A DNA stretch of 64,000 nucleotides. Source: Mycobacterium sp. MYCO198283. GTDB lineage: Bacteria; Actinomycetota; Actinomycetes; Mycobacteriales; Mycobacteriaceae. The translations under genes were made by a program, and so were the position numbers. The stretch spans positions 248,001-312,000 of the forward strand of contig NZ_JAJQJI010000002.1 of NCBI RefSeq assembly GCF_021213805.1, read 5' to 3'. Below are positions 17,123 to 27,300 of this stretch, piece after piece (the first letter of the stretch is position 1; each line of letters begins with the position of its first letter). The notes under the pieces were generated by a model, which was not told the DNA's origin, did no database searches, and was given only the letters and a program-made list of their open reading frames with translations.

Positions 17123-18418
17123 GTGATCGATCCCGCCGCCACCGCCTGGCTGCTGGCCAGCACCGCCCTCGTCCTGCTGATGACGCCCGGTCTGGCGATC
17201 TTCTACGGCGGGATGGTCCGCACCACCGGCGTGCTCAACATGATCATGATGAGCTTCATCGCCATCCCGCTGGTCACCGTCGCCTGGCTGCTGCTCGGTT
17301 ACAGCCTCGCCTTCTCCGGTGACACCGCCGGCGGGCTGATCGGCGACCTCGCCCACGTCGCGATGGCCGGTATCGGCCCCGAAACCGCCCACGGGTCGGT
17401 GCCCGAGCTGCTGTTCTCCACCTTCCAGCTCACCTTCGCCGTCATCACCGCGGCGCTGGTGAGCGGGGCGATCGCCGACCGCGCGCGGTTCTCGGCGTGG
17501 ATGGCGTTCGTCCCGGTCTGGGCGATCGCCGTGTACGCGGTCGTCGCGCACTGGGTGTGGTCGCCGGCGGGCTGGCTGGGCCGCCTGGGCGCACTGGACT
17601 ACGCCGGCGGCCTGGTGGTCGAGATCGTCTCGGGCGCCTCGGCGCTGGCGCTGGCCCTGGTGCTCGGCCCGCGCATCGGCTTCCGGCAGGAGGCGATGCG
17701 GCCGCACAACCTGCCGTTCGTGCTCTTGGGCGTCGGGCTGCTGTGGTTCGGCTGGTTCGGTTTCAACGCCGGCTCCGCGCTGGCCGCCGACGGCAAGGCG
17801 GCCGCCATCTTCCTCAACACGCTGGTCGCCGGCTGCCTCGGCATGCTGGGATGGCTGACCGTCGAACGCTTCCGCGACGGCAAGCCCACCACCTTCGGCG
17901 CCGCGTCGGGCGTGGTGGCCGGCCTGGTCGCCATCACCCCGGCCTGCGGCACCGTCGACACCCTCGGCGCCGCCGTCGTCGGCCTCGCGGCCGGCGTCAC
18001 CTGCTCATACGCGATCGGGCTGAAGTTCCGGCTGGGATACGACGACTCGCTGGACGTCGTCGGCGTGCACTTCGTGGGCGGCGTCGTCGGGGTGGTGCTC
18101 ATCGGGTTGCTCGCGACGGGCGCGATGACCGGCGGCGCCGAGGGGCTGTTCTACGGCGGCGGGTTCGGTCAGCTCGGCAAGCAGGCGCTGGGCGCCGTCG
18201 TGGTGGCCGCCTACGCGTTCACCGTGTCCTTCGTCCTCGCCAAGCTCATCGACCGGCTGCTGGGGTTCCGGTTGAGCCCCGAGGACGAGACCGCCGGCGT
18301 CGACTTCAGCCAGCACGCCGAGACCGCCTACGCCGAGGGCGTGCACGGGCACGTCCCGACCCGCCGGCCGACGCTGGGTGGGCTCGGCGACCGGGCGGCC
18401 CACCCTCGCGACACGTAA
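17123..18418 (+). CDS. amt: Ammonium transporter, Amt family
   Basis: 431 aa with about 11 hydrophobic helices, an ammonia-conducting channel of the inner membrane. Family segments are TPGLAIFYGGMVR, STFQLTFAVITAALVSGAIA, WFGFNAGSA and GVHFVGG. The second twin-histidine is present (H316), but the first is Glu: DYAGGLVVEIVSG has E167 where E. coli AmtB has H168. GTG 17123 has AAGGAG about 7 nt upstream. No glnK or glnD accompanies it, unlike the amt-glnB-glnD locus of mycobacteria, so this is probably a second paralog. Likely nitrogen-regulated. Confidence 0.92.
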   Translation: MIDPAATAWLLASTALVLLMTPGLAIFYGGMVRTTGVLNMIMMSFIAIPLVTVAWLLLGYSLAFSGDTAGGLIGDLAHVAMAGIGPETAHGSVPELLFSTFQLTFAVITAALVSGAIADRARFSAWMAFVPVWAIAVYAVVAHWVWSPAGWLGRLGALDYAGGLVVEIVSGASALALALVLGPRIGFRQEAMRPHNLPFVLLGVGLLWFGWFGFNAGSALAADGKAAAIFLNTLVAGCLGMLGWLTVERFRDGKPTTFGAASGVVAGLVAITPACGTVDTLGAAVVGLAAGVTCSYAIGLKFRLGYDDSLDVVGVHFVGGVVGVVLIGLLATGAMTGGAEGLFYGGGFGQLGKQALGAVVVAAYAFTVSFVLAKLIDRLLGFRLSPEDETAGVDFSQHAETAYAEGVHGHVPTRRPTLGGLGDRAAHPRDT

Positions 18419-18419
18419 A

Positions 18420-18453
18420 GGGTTGCGACGACACGCCGTACGACGGCGCAACC
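18420..18453. terminator. Bidirectional hairpin between amt and cvnD
   Basis: GGTTGCG (18421-18427) and CGCAACC (18447-18453) form a perfect 7-bp outer stem around an internally structured 19-nt loop, between two convergent genes. No U-run follows, so termination is probable but not certain. Confidence 0.45.
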
Positions 18454-18477
18454 ACACACGTCTCGGCGGCGAAGCCG

Positions 18478-19056
18478 TCAGCCGCGGCTGGACGCCAAGG
18501 TCTGCAGGGCGTACTCGGCGACGGTGATCAGGGCCCCTTTGGCCGACTCCCGCTGCCGGGCGTCGATGCTGATGAGCGGCACGGTGTCGGTCAGCGCCAG
18601 CGCCTTGCGGATCTCGTCGGCCGGGTAGCGCGGCGCGTCGTCGAACTCGTTGATCGCGACGAGAAACGGCAGCCGGCGGGCCTCGAAGAAGTCGACCGCG
18701 GCGAAGCTGTCCTCCAGCCGCCGGGTGTCCACCAGCACGATCGCCCCGATCGCGCCACGCACCAAGTCGTCCCACATGAACCAGAACCGCCGCTGTCCCG
18801 GTGTCCCGAACAGGTACAGCACCAGGTCGTCGGCGAGCGTGATCCGCCCGAAGTCCATCGCGACGGTGGTGGTGCTCTTCTGCGACGAGGCGCCGAGCTC
18901 GTCGACGCCGACCGAGGCGTTGGTCAGCATGGCCTCGGTGCGCAGCGGCATGATCTCCGACACCGCGCCGACGAACGTCGTCTTGCCGGCGCCGAACCCG
19001 CCGGCGATCACGATCTTCGTCGACTTGGCGCCGCTACCGGAGTGCGCGTAGGCCAC
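18478..19056 (-). CDS. cvnD: Conservon GTPase CvnD (Rv3362c-like)
   Basis: 192 aa Ras/MglA-like small GTPase. P-loop GGFGAGKTT (19-27), switch-region TTVAMDFGRI, the G3-like LFGTPGQRRF and NEFD as the G4 equivalent are visible. Conservon GTPases act with a histidine-kinase-like protein, a roadblock protein and a DUF742 protein, recalling a eukaryotic G-protein switch. GTG 19056 has AGGAAGGA upstream and overlaps the cvnC 3' end by 23 bp. Last gene of the cvnABCD operon. Confidence 0.92.
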   Translation of the reverse strand: MAYAHSGSGAKSTKIVIAGGFGAGKTTFVGAVSEIMPLRTEAMLTNASVGVDELGASSQKSTTTVAMDFGRITLADDLVLYLFGTPGQRRFWFMWDDLVRGAIGAIVLVDTRRLEDSFAAVDFFEARRLPFLVAINEFDDAPRYPADEIRKALALTDTVPLISIDARQRESAKGALITVAEYALQTLASSRG

Positions 19057-19405
19057 GGAGTGTCCTTCCTATGAGTTCGCGGCGCTCGGCGACGCTCGAA
19101 TGATCGGTCAGCGTCTGGTGGACCCGCAGGTGGCCCGCCGCCACCAGGTCCCCGACCAGCACCCGCGCCACGCCGAGCGGCAGGTTCAGCAAGGCGGCGA
19201 TCTCAGCCACCGAGGGCCCGTCCGCGCACCGGGCGACGATGTCACGCCGGACGTCACCGGGCGGCCACCGCTGCGCGAACGCCGACGGCAGCGCCTCGAC
19301 CGTCGCCTCCAGCGGCAGCTCGACCGCCGACGTCGTGCGTCCCGCGGTCAGCCGGTACGGACGGACCAGGCTGGGCGCGGCGGCGGCGTCGTCCGGTCTG
19401 TCCAT
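19034..19405 (-). CDS. cvnC: Conservon DUF742 protein CvnC (Rv3363c-like)
   Basis: 123 aa. SLVRPYRLTAGRT at the N-terminus and a winged-helix-like C-terminal half (VAEIAALLNLPLGVARVLVGDL) are diagnostic of DUF742 proteins, the third conservon component. Likely an adaptor or DNA-binding-like partner of the GTPase. It lies 15 bp after cvnB. Confidence 0.9.
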   Translation of the reverse strand: MDRPDDAAAAPSLVRPYRLTAGRTTSAVELPLEATVEALPSAFAQRWPPGDVRRDIVARCADGPSVAEIAALLNLPLGVARVLVGDLVAAGHLRVHQTLTDHSSVAERRELIGRTLRGLRALR

Positions 19406-19420
19406 CGCGGCTGCGGTGCT

Positions 19421-19837
19421 TCACGAATGCTGTGGGGTGCGCCGGGTGGACCTCACGGCGTTCCCCACCCGCTCGACCAGGACCGCCATCTCGTACCCGA
19501 TCTGCCCGATGTCGCAGTTGCTCGCCGCCAGCGTCGCCAGGTGGGAGCCGTCCCCGACCCGCATCAGCAGCAGGTAGCCGTTCTCCATCTCCACCACCGA
19601 CTGCAGCACCGCGCCGCCGTCGAAGAGCTGTGCTGCTCCGGTGGACAGGCTGGCCAGCCCGGAGCTGACGGCGGCGAGCTGGTCGGCCCGCTCGGGCGGC
19701 AGGTGTTCGCTGCCGGCCTGCAGCAGACCGTCGGCGGACACCAGGATGGCGTGGGTGACGCCCGGCACGTCGCGGGCGAAGGCGGAGACCAGCCAGTCCA
19801 GCGAGGTGTCCGGCGTGGACCGGGGCGCCTGGGTCAT
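19421..19837 (-). CDS. cvnB: Conservon roadblock/LC7 protein CvnB (Rv3364c-like)
   Basis: 138 aa roadblock/LC7 fold: [20 protein letters not shown], then [20 protein letters not shown] and a central glycine-rich strand pair. Roadblock proteins regulate small GTPases, here CvnD. The ATG at 19837 overlaps the cvnA stop by 4 nt (ATGA), so the longer frame reaching 20203 is only a shadow inside cvnA. The M. tuberculosis homolog Rv3364c is reported to be secreted and to inhibit cathepsin G; whether that holds here is unknown. Confidence 0.92.
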   Translation of the reverse strand: MTQAPRSTPDTSLDWLVSAFARDVPGVTHAILVSADGLLQAGSEHLPPERADQLAAVSSGLASLSTGAAQLFDGGAVLQSVVEMENGYLLLMRVGDGSHLATLAASNCDIGQIGYEMAVLVERVGNAVRSTRRTPQHS

Positions 19838-22518
19838 TCGTCGTCCATTCCTCCGGAGCTGTGGCGGGCGTGGGTTCGTCCCGCGCGCACCCCTCCCATG
19901 TGGCTCGACAGCGACGCGCGCACGGCCTCCGGATCGCGGTAGGAGGCGGACCCGCCGCCCGATGCTACCGCGTCGTCGTCGTCGGCCCGGTGGTGCGCCG
20001 GACGGCGGGCCGACGTCCCGAAGCCACCCGCCTCGGGTGATCCCGGCACCAGCCGGGCCCCCGGCGCGCGCACCGGCAGGCCCTGCTCGGTGCGGGCCTC
20101 GACGGGCAGTTCGGCGGCCTGCTCCGCCGCCGCCCAGCCGTTGTCCCACACCGATTCCCACGATTGCGGCGGCTTGGTCAGCGTCTCCAGGTCGATGAGC
20201 CACTCCGAGACCATGCGCTGGTAGATGACGTCGGTGTCCTCGAGCGGGTTGCGCTCGCGCGCCGGCGGTTCCGACGCCTCCCGCGGCTGCGCCGACGAGC
20301 TGAAGAACGCCGACGTGTCCGACGGGCTGCGGGTGGGCGCCGGCGCAGCCTCGGGTTCGGGCGCCGGTTGCGGGGCCGGCGGCTCCGGCGGCTCGGGCGT
20401 CCTGCCCGCGGCCGGGTTCGGGATGCCGGTGATGCCGCTCGCGCCCGGGCTGCGGCGCGGCAGGCTGAGCGGGCCGTCGGGCCGGTCGTCGTGCCCGGTG
20501 CCGTTGCGGTACGGCGGCGGCGTGGCCGGCGGTTCCCGGAAGACGGGCACCGCGGTGGGCAGCGGCCGCTCGATCCGCTCGGGGATCTCGTCGAGCGTGC
20601 GGGCGGTCGCCGCTGCAGATCGCGCGTCGTCGGCGGCGTCGGGTCCGGCGTCGAGGATCAGCTCGGCCGGCACGAACACCCCTGCCGTCGTCCCCGCGCC
20701 GTGCGCGTCGCCGGCACGCAGCCGCACCACCAGGCCGTGCTGGCGCGCCAGCCGACCGACCACGAACAGGCCCATGTGGCGTGCGGTGTAGGGCGTCACC
20801 TCACCGCCGGCCTGCAGCCGGGTGTTCGCGATGCGCAGGTCGGCCTCGGTCATCCCGATGCCGCTGTCGGTGATCTCGATGATCAGGCCGCCGCCGGAGG
20901 CCAGCACCGCCGACACCTCGACCTCTGAACCGGGCGGCGAATAGCGCAGCGCGTTGTCGATGAGCTCGGCGAGCAGGTGGACGACGTCGCCGGCCGCCGA
21001 GCCGTCGACCGCGGCGTCGGGCACGCGGGTCGTCACCACCCGCGGATAGTCCTCGACCTGGGACGCGGCGGCGTTGATGAGGTCGGCCACCGCGACCGGC
21101 TCGCCGGCGTCGCGACGGGGTTTCGCGCCGGCGAGCACCAGCAGGTTCGCCCCGTTGCGGCGCATGCGCGCGGCGAGGTGATCGAGCCGGAACAGGCCCT
21201 CGAGGCGTTCGGGGTCCTGCTCGTCACGTTCGAGGCGGTCGATCACCGACACCTGCTGGTCGACCAGCGAGCGATTGCGGCGCGACAGCGTCTCGAACAT
21301 GTCGTCGACGTGCGCCTGCAGCTGCGCCTGGTCGCCGGCGAGCAGCAGCGCCTGCTCGTGGAGCTCGTCGACGGCGTGGGCGACCTGCCCGATCTCCTCG
21401 CTGGTGTGCACCGGGATCGGCGCGATCGGCGGCGGCTCTTCGCCGTTGCGCACCCGCTCGACCTCCGCGACCAGATCCTCGTGCGCCACCCGCAGGGCGC
21501 CGCTGCGCAGGATCCGCAGCGGCCGCACCAGCGAGCGGGCCACCACGAACACCACGGCCATCGCGATCACGAACACGGCGAGCACCAGCGCGACGTCCCG
21601 GAAGGCGGCACCGCGGGCGGCGTCGGCCTTGTTCACCAGATCGGTGGTGACCTCCGAGCCGGTGCGCTCGATGACCTGGGTGGCGATGCCCTCGGTGACC
21701 TGAATCGCCTGCAGCAGCTCCGGGTTGCCGGCCAGCGAGACCGTCGGATTCGACATCAGGTCCATGCGGGTGAGCATCTGCTGCTGCAGCTTCTTCGCCT
21801 CGTCGGAGTCGACGCCGAGCACCTGGCTCATGCCGAACAGCGTCGAGGGCTCCGTGCCCGCCAGCGTGACCATCGAGATCCGCAGTTCCTCGGGCGACAG
21901 CTGCCCGCCGACGAACAACAGCAGCTTCTGCATGAACATCTGCCCGCGGGCGCCCACCGCCCGGCTCACGCCCGCCGCGTCGGCGCGGACCTCGGCGTCG
22001 TCGAGGCGCACGGAGCCGTTGATGGCGTCCTCGGCGGTGAGCAGGATCGGCGCGTAGCTGGTGATGAGCTGCCGCAACGGCACGCTGGTCGAGGACACCT
22101 GGTCCAGCAGGCGCTGGCCGTCGCGCAGCAGCGTCGCGGTGCCGCCGCGCACGTCGTCGGCCAGGTCGACGGCGTCGAGGCGTTGCTGGAGTTGCGCCTT
22201 GTTGGCGTCGTACTGGCCGCGTGCCGCCGCCGGATCGTCCCCGGTGGCCGTTGCCAGGATCGCGTTCTCCAGCGAGCCGACGTAATCGGCGACGGCGGGG
22301 ATCACCTGCACCCGGTCGGCGGCGAGCCGCAGCTCGCGGTAGTTGTCGACGGCGTCGGAGATCCGCAGGGCGCCGAACGTCGCCGCGAGCACCAGCGGGA
22401 CCAGCGCGATCGCCAGCACCTTCCAGCTCACCGGCCAGTTCGACAGCCACCAGCGCGACGGCCGCCGCCCGCGGGTCGGTGCGGGCGGCGCGTCGGCCGG
22501 CTCGGCGTAGCTGGTCAT
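19834..22518 (-). CDS. cvnA: Conservon sensor histidine kinase-like protein CvnA (Rv3365c-like)
   Basis: 894 aa. Two membrane helices (about 29-50 and 305-325) flank a 250-residue extracytoplasmic nitrate/nitrite-sensor-like helical domain. A HAMP linker, a coiled region and an HATPase domain follow (N-box [20 protein letters not shown]1 ITDSGIGM). There is no convincing H-box phosphoacceptor of the usual type. The last 300 residues are Pro-rich and disordered, ending in GGMDDE. It is the receptor of the conservon, presumably relaying to CvnB-C-D. The promoter must lie in 22519-22764. Confidence 0.92.
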   Translation of the reverse strand: MTSYAEPADAPPAPTRGRRPSRWWLSNWPVSWKVLAIALVPLVLAATFGALRISDAVDNYRELRLAADRVQVIPAVADYVGSLENAILATATGDDPAAARGQYDANKAQLQQRLDAVDLADDVRGGTATLLRDGQRLLDQVSSTSVPLRQLITSYAPILLTAEDAINGSVRLDDAEVRADAAGVSRAVGARGQMFMQKLLLFVGGQLSPEELRISMVTLAGTEPSTLFGMSQVLGVDSDEAKKLQQQMLTRMDLMSNPTVSLAGNPELLQAIQVTEGIATQVIERTGSEVTTDLVNKADAARGAAFRDVALVLAVFVIAMAVVFVVARSLVRPLRILRSGALRVAHEDLVAEVERVRNGEEPPPIAPIPVHTSEEIGQVAHAVDELHEQALLLAGDQAQLQAHVDDMFETLSRRNRSLVDQQVSVIDRLERDEQDPERLEGLFRLDHLAARMRRNGANLLVLAGAKPRRDAGEPVAVADLINAAASQVEDYPRVVTTRVPDAAVDGSAAGDVVHLLAELIDNALRYSPPGSEVEVSAVLASGGGLIIEITDSGIGMTEADLRIANTRLQAGGEVTPYTARHMGLFVVGRLARQHGLVVRLRAGDAHGAGTTAGVFVPAELILDAGPDAADDARSAAATARTLDEIPERIERPLPTAVPVFREPPATPPPYRNGTGHDDRPDGPLSLPRRSPGASGITGIPNPAAGRTPEPPEPPAPQPAPEPEAAPAPTRSPSDTSAFFSSSAQPREASEPPARERNPLEDTDVIYQRMVSEWLIDLETLTKPPQSWESVWDNGWAAAEQAAELPVEARTEQGLPVRAPGARLVPGSPEAGGFGTSARRPAHHRADDDDAVASGGGSASYRDPEAVRASLSSHMGGVRAGRTHARHSSGGMDDE

Positions 22519-22764
22519 CGGACCGGTCCCGGCGGTGTGCTGGCGAACGAGCGTAGCGCGTCAGTCATCGAGCTTCCCTGTAGGTGACCCATCGTCGGAT
22601 CCGTTGCCCGGACGGCGGCGGGCGGGTGCCCGCCTGGCAATTTGTCGAGTATGACAGTTGCCGTGCGGGGGTTCCACAATTCTTACTGAACAGACAGAGT
22701 TCCGTGGACCCCGCGGCGCACGCCGCGGACCGCCCGAGCAAACCGGGATGACATCATCGACGGC

Positions 22765-23229
22765 GTGTTCCGGGTGCTGTTCTACTCGCCGCGGATCGCG
22801 CCCAACACCGGCAACGCGATCCGCATGGTCGCGGGCACGGGCTGCGAACTGCATCTGGTCGAACCGCTGGGCTTCGACCTGTCCGAGCCGAAGCTGCGCC
22901 GCGCCGGCCTGGACTACCACGACCTGGCGTCGGTCACCGTGCATCCGTCGCTGCCGGCGGCGTGGGACGCGCTCGGCCGCAGTCGGGTCTTCGCGTTCAC
23001 CGCGCACGCGACGCGGTCCTTCGCCGACATCGCCTACGAGGCCGGCGACGTGCTCATGTTCGGCCCCGAACCCACCGGCCTGGACGCCCAGACGCTGGCC
23101 GACCCGCACGTCACCGCGACCGTGCGCATCCCGATGCTCGCCGGCCGGCGCTCGCTGAACCTGTCGAACGCCGCCGCGGTCGCGGTCTACGAGGCGTGGC
23201 GCCAGCACGGCTTCGACGGCGCGGTGTAG
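22765..23229 (+). CDS. trmL: tRNA (cytidine(34)-2'-O)-methyltransferase, SPOUT family (Rv3366-like)
   Basis: 154 aa SPOUT/TrmH-fold enzyme of the short TrmL type. Motif 1 is SPRIAPNTGNAIRM, motif 2 DVLMFGPEPTGL and the SAM-binding knot motif 3 IPMLAGRRSLNLSNAAAVAVYE. TrmL methylates the ribose of the wobble base of leucine tRNAs. GTG 22765 is the start giving a full N-terminus. The stop is 1 bp from the convergent nitroreductase stop. In M. tuberculosis a PE_PGRS gene follows; here none does. Confidence 0.88.
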   Translation: MFRVLFYSPRIAPNTGNAIRMVAGTGCELHLVEPLGFDLSEPKLRRAGLDYHDLASVTVHPSLPAAWDALGRSRVFAFTAHATRSFADIAYEAGDVLMFGPEPTGLDAQTLADPHVTATVRIPMLAGRRSLNLSNAAAVAVYEAWRQHGFDGAV

Positions 23230-23230
23230 G

Positions 23231-23875
23231 TCACCAGCTGTCGAAGTGCGTGATCGCCTCGAGCGGCAGCCGTTTGGCGGGCTTGAAGTCGGTGCCCTTG
23301 GTGTAGGCGATGGGAAAGAGCCCGCCCTGGCGGTACCGGTCGAACGGGATGCCGAGGATCTCTGCGGTGCGCCGCTCGCCGTCGCCGGGCAGGTGCAGCG
23401 TCGTCCACGCCGAACCCAGTCCCCGCGACCGCAGCGCGAGCATGTAACTCCACGCCGCCGGCAGCAGCGATCCCCAGAACGACGCGCCGGCATCGCGGCT
23501 GAATTCGACGCTGCCCTCCAGGCACGGGATCAGCAGCCACGGCGCCCTTTCCATGTTGTCGGCGAGGTACTGCGCCGACGACACCACCGCGTCGCGGCGC
23601 TCACCGCGCGCGTCGCCTTCGGCGTACTCGGGTCCGGGCGCCGTGCGGTAGCCGTTCCAGTTCTCGCGGTAGATCTCGGCAATTGCGACCTTCTTCGCCT
23701 GGTCCTGCACGAACACCCACTGCCAGCCCTGCTGGTTGGAGCCCGTCGGCGCCTGGATCGCCAGGTCGAGGCATTCGAGCAGCACCTCCCGCGGCACCGG
23801 CCGGTCGAAGTCCAGCCGCTTGCGCACCGAGCGCGTGGTGGTGAGGAGTTCGTCCACCGTCAAGTTCAGGGTCAT
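23231..23875 (-). CDS. Nitroreductase-family protein (Rv3368c-like)
   Basis: 214 aa FMN-dependent fold. RSVRKRLDFDRPVPREVL is the FMN-phosphate site, APTGSNQQGWQWV the second flavin segment and GLGSAWTT the C-terminal one. Such enzymes reduce nitroaromatics or quinones with NAD(P)H; the physiological substrate is unknown. ATG 23875 is used instead of the longer frame because it begins just ahead of the family N-terminus and is divergent from the F420-type gene at 23900. Confidence 0.88.
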   Translation of the reverse strand: MTLNLTVDELLTTTRSVRKRLDFDRPVPREVLLECLDLAIQAPTGSNQQGWQWVFVQDQAKKVAIAEIYRENWNGYRTAPGPEYAEGDARGERRDAVVSSAQYLADNMERAPWLLIPCLEGSVEFSRDAGASFWGSLLPAAWSYMLALRSRGLGSAWTTLHLPGDGERRTAEILGIPFDRYRQGGLFPIAYTKGTDFKPAKRLPLEAITHFDSW

Positions 23876-23899
23876 GCGCCGGAGATTACTCTGGCAGCC

Positions 23900-24310
23900 G
23901 TGAGTGCGGAGATGACCGACGACGTGCGGCAACGGCTGACAGCGGACGAGTTCGGCTGGTTGACGACCGTCACGGGATCCGGTCAGCCGGTGCCGAAACT
24001 GGTGTGGTTCTTCTTCGACGGCGCCGACATCGTCGTGTACACCCTGCCGACGACGGCCAAGGTCCGGCACGTGCGGCAGCACCCGCGGGTGAGCCTGAAC
24101 CTCGACTCCGACGGCCGCGGCGGCGGGATCATCGTGATCGGCGGCACCGCCACGGTCGACGCCGAAGGGGCCGACCCCCGCGAGGACGGTCCGTACTGGG
24201 AGAAGTACCGCGACGTTGCGGCGGCCGCCGGGCTCGCCGACGTCATGGGCAACTACGACACGCGGCTGCGCATCAGTATCGACCGGGTGTGGACGACGCC
24301 GACGGCCTGA
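23900..24310 (+). CDS. PPOX-class, probably F420-dependent, flavin/deazaflavin protein (Rv3369-like)
   Basis: 136 aa split beta-barrel: GWLTTVTGSGQPVPKLVWFF and YTLPTTAKVRHVRQHPRVSL are typical of pyridoxamine-phosphate-oxidase-like proteins of the F420-binding subgroup. A role as an F420H2-dependent reductase is inferred from the family. GTG 23900 is preceded at 7 nt by TACTCT (23887-23892), consistent with leaderless transcription; ATG 23912 is an alternative. It pairs divergently with the nitroreductase, as in M. tuberculosis. Confidence 0.82.
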   Translation: MSAEMTDDVRQRLTADEFGWLTTVTGSGQPVPKLVWFFFDGADIVVYTLPTTAKVRHVRQHPRVSLNLDSDGRGGGIIVIGGTATVDAEGADPREDGPYWEKYRDVAAAAGLADVMGNYDTRLRISIDRVWTTPTA

Positions 24311-24314
24311 CCGC

Positions 24315-27300
24315 TCAGCGGAAGTCGCGCGACCGCGACCCGACGCGCAGCGTCAGTGGCTCCAGGTGCTCGGCGACGACGGTCACCGCGCCGGTCGCGT
24401 TCTGCACGACGCCGCGGATCACCATGGCCGGCGCCGTCTGCGCCACCCGGCGGTGCCGCGCCCACAGCCCCGGCGAGCAGACCACGTTCACCATCCCCGT
24501 CTCGTCCTCCAGGTTCAGGAACGTCACGCCCTGCGCGGTGGCGGGCCGCTGGCGGTGAGTCACCGCGCCCGCCACCAGGATTCGCGTGCCGTCGGGCAGG
24601 CCGAGCAGCCGGTCCGCCGGGACGATTCCCCGCTCGTCGAGCTCGGCGCGCAGGAACTGCGTCGGATAGCTGTCCGGGGAGACGCCGGTGGCCCACACGT
24701 CGGCGGCGGCCAGCTCCAGCTTGGTCATGCCGGGCAGCGACGGGACGTGGGAGCTGGTGCCGACGCCCGGCAACCGGTCGGGCCGCTCGGTGGCCGCCGC
24801 CCCGGCCGCCCACAGCCCCTCGCGGCGGGTCACGCCGAAGCAGCCCAGCGCACCCGCGGTCGCCAGCGCCTCGGTTTGCGGCACCGTGAGCCGGCAGCGT
24901 CCGGTGAGATCGAGCAGGTCGCGGAACGGGCCGTGCGCCTGCCGGTTTGCGACGATCTGCTCGGCCAGCTCGGTGCCGATGTGCCGCACGTCGCCGAGCC
25001 CCAGCCGCACCTCGGTGCCGGCGTTCTCCAGCGTCGGATGGGCCAGGCTCGCGTTGACGTCGGGGCCGTGCACCGTGACGCCGTGGCGGCGGGCATCGGC
25101 CACCAGCGACTGCGGCGAGTAGAAGCCCATCGGCTGGGCGCGCAGCAGCGCGGCGCAGAACGCGGCCGGATGGTGCAGCTTGAACCACGACGAGTAGAAC
25201 ACCAGCGACGCGAAGCTCAGCGAATGGCTTTCGGGGAAACCGAAATTCGCGAAGGCCTCCAACTTGTCGTAGATGCGGTCGGCGACGTCGCCGGTGATGC
25301 CGTGCGTCTCGCGCATGCCGTCGTAGAACCGGTCGCGCAGCCGGCGCATCTTCTCCGTCGACCGCTTGGAACCCATGGCCCGTCGCAGCTGGTCGGCCTC
25401 GGCGCCGGAGAACCCCGCACAGTCGACGGCGATCTGCATCAGCTGCTCCTGGAACAGCGGCACGCCGAGGGTCTTGCGCAGCGCCGGCTCCATCGACGGA
25501 TGGTCGTAGGTGACCGGCTCTTCGCCGTTGCGGCGCTTGATGTACGGGTGCACCGAGCCGCCCTGGATCGGACCGGGCCGGATCAGCGCCACCTCGACCA
25601 CCAGGTCGTAGAACAGCCGCGGTTTGAGCCGCGGCAGGGTGGCCATCTGCGCGCGCGACTCCACCTGGAAGACGCCCACCGAATCGGCGCGCTGCAGCAT
25701 CTCGTAGACGGCGGGCTCACTCAGGTCCAGCGTCGCGAGGTCGACCTCGATGCCCTTGTGCTCGGCGACCAGGTCGATGCAGTAGTGCAGCGCAGAAAGC
25801 ATGCCCAGCCCGAGCATGTCGAACTTCACCAGACCGATTGCCGCGCAATCGTCTTTGTCCCACTGCAGCACGCTGCGGTTCGCCATCCGCGCCCACTCGA
25901 CCGGGCACACGTCGGCGATCGGCCGGTCGCAGATCACCATGCCGCCGGAGTGGATGCCCATGTGGCGCGGCAGGTTCTTGATCTGCATCGCCAGGTCGAT
26001 CACCGGCTCGGGGATGTCTTCGACGTCGGGCGAATCCGGCAAGCCGTTCCACCGGCTGAGCTGCTTGCTCCACGCGTCCTGCTGGCCTTGCGAATAGCCC
26101 AGCGCACGCGCCATGTCGCGCACCGCGATGCGCCCGCGGTAGGTGATGACGTTGGCGACCTGGGCGGCGTAGTCACGGCCGTAGCGTTCGTAGACGTACT
26201 GGATGGCCTGCTCGCGCAGGTCGGATTCGATGTCGATGTCGATGTCGGGCGGCCCGTCGCGGGCGGGTGAGAGGAACCGTTCGAACAGCAACCCGCCCGC
26301 GATCGGGTCGACGGCGGTGACCCCGAGCGCGTAGCAGACCGCCGAGTTGGCCGCCGACCCGCGGCCCTGGCACAGGATCTTGTTCTCGCGGCAGAACCGG
26401 GTGATGTCGTAGACCACCAGGAAGTAGCCGGGGAACTTCAGCCGCGAGATGACGGCGAGCTCGTATTCAATCTGCCGGTAGGCCTCGGGCGCGTCCTCGG
26501 GCGGGCCGTAGCGCCGCCGGGCGCCTTCCAGCGTGAGCTGACGCAACCAGCTGTCCTCGGTGTGGCCGGGCGGTACGTCGAAGGGCGGCAGCTGCGGCGC
26601 GATCAGCGTCAGGGCAAAGGCGCACTCCTCCCCCAGCTCGGCGGCGGTGCGCACCGCCTCGGGGCTGATCAGCCGGGCCAGCTCGGCGCCGCTGCGCAGA
26701 TGCGAACCACCCAGCGGCGCAAGGTAACCCGCCGCCTCGTCGAGCGATTGCCGGGCGCGGATGGCACCCATCGCCATGGCCAGCCGGGCGCGCGACGGCT
26801 CGGCGAAGTGCGCGCCGGTGGTGGCCACGCATCGCAGGCCGAACCGCGCCGCCAGCTCGACGAGCGCGGCGTTGCGTTCGTCGTCGAGCGGATGGCCGTG
26901 GTGGCTCAGCTCGACGGCCACGCGGTCGGAGCCGAACCGGTCGACCAGGTCGGCGAGGGCGTGCGCCGCTCCCTGTGGGCCGTGCTGCTGCAGCGCTTGT
27001 CGCACCTGGCCTTTGCGGCAGCCGGTGAGGATGTGCCAGTGCCCGCCGGCCGCCTCGGTCAGCGCGTCGTAGTCGTAGCGCGGCTTGCCCTTCTCACCGC
27101 CCGCCAGGTGCGCCTTCGACAGCTCACGCGAGAGCCGCCGGTAACCCTCCGGGCCGCGCGCCAGCACCAGCACGTGCGGGCCGGGCGGATCGGGGTGCTC
27201 GGTGCGGGCGGTGTTGGACAGCGACAGCTCGGCGCCGAAGATCGTGTTGACGCCCAGCTCCTGCGCCGCCTCGGCGAACCGCACCACACCGTAGAGCCCG

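Noticed and set aside
22711..22728. Hairpin CCGCGGC-GCAC-GCCGCGG upstream of trmL
   Set aside because: A 7-bp GC-only stem is common by chance at this base composition and it has no tail or link to a gene end; the divergent gap 22519-22764 otherwise shows only weak promoter-like sequence.
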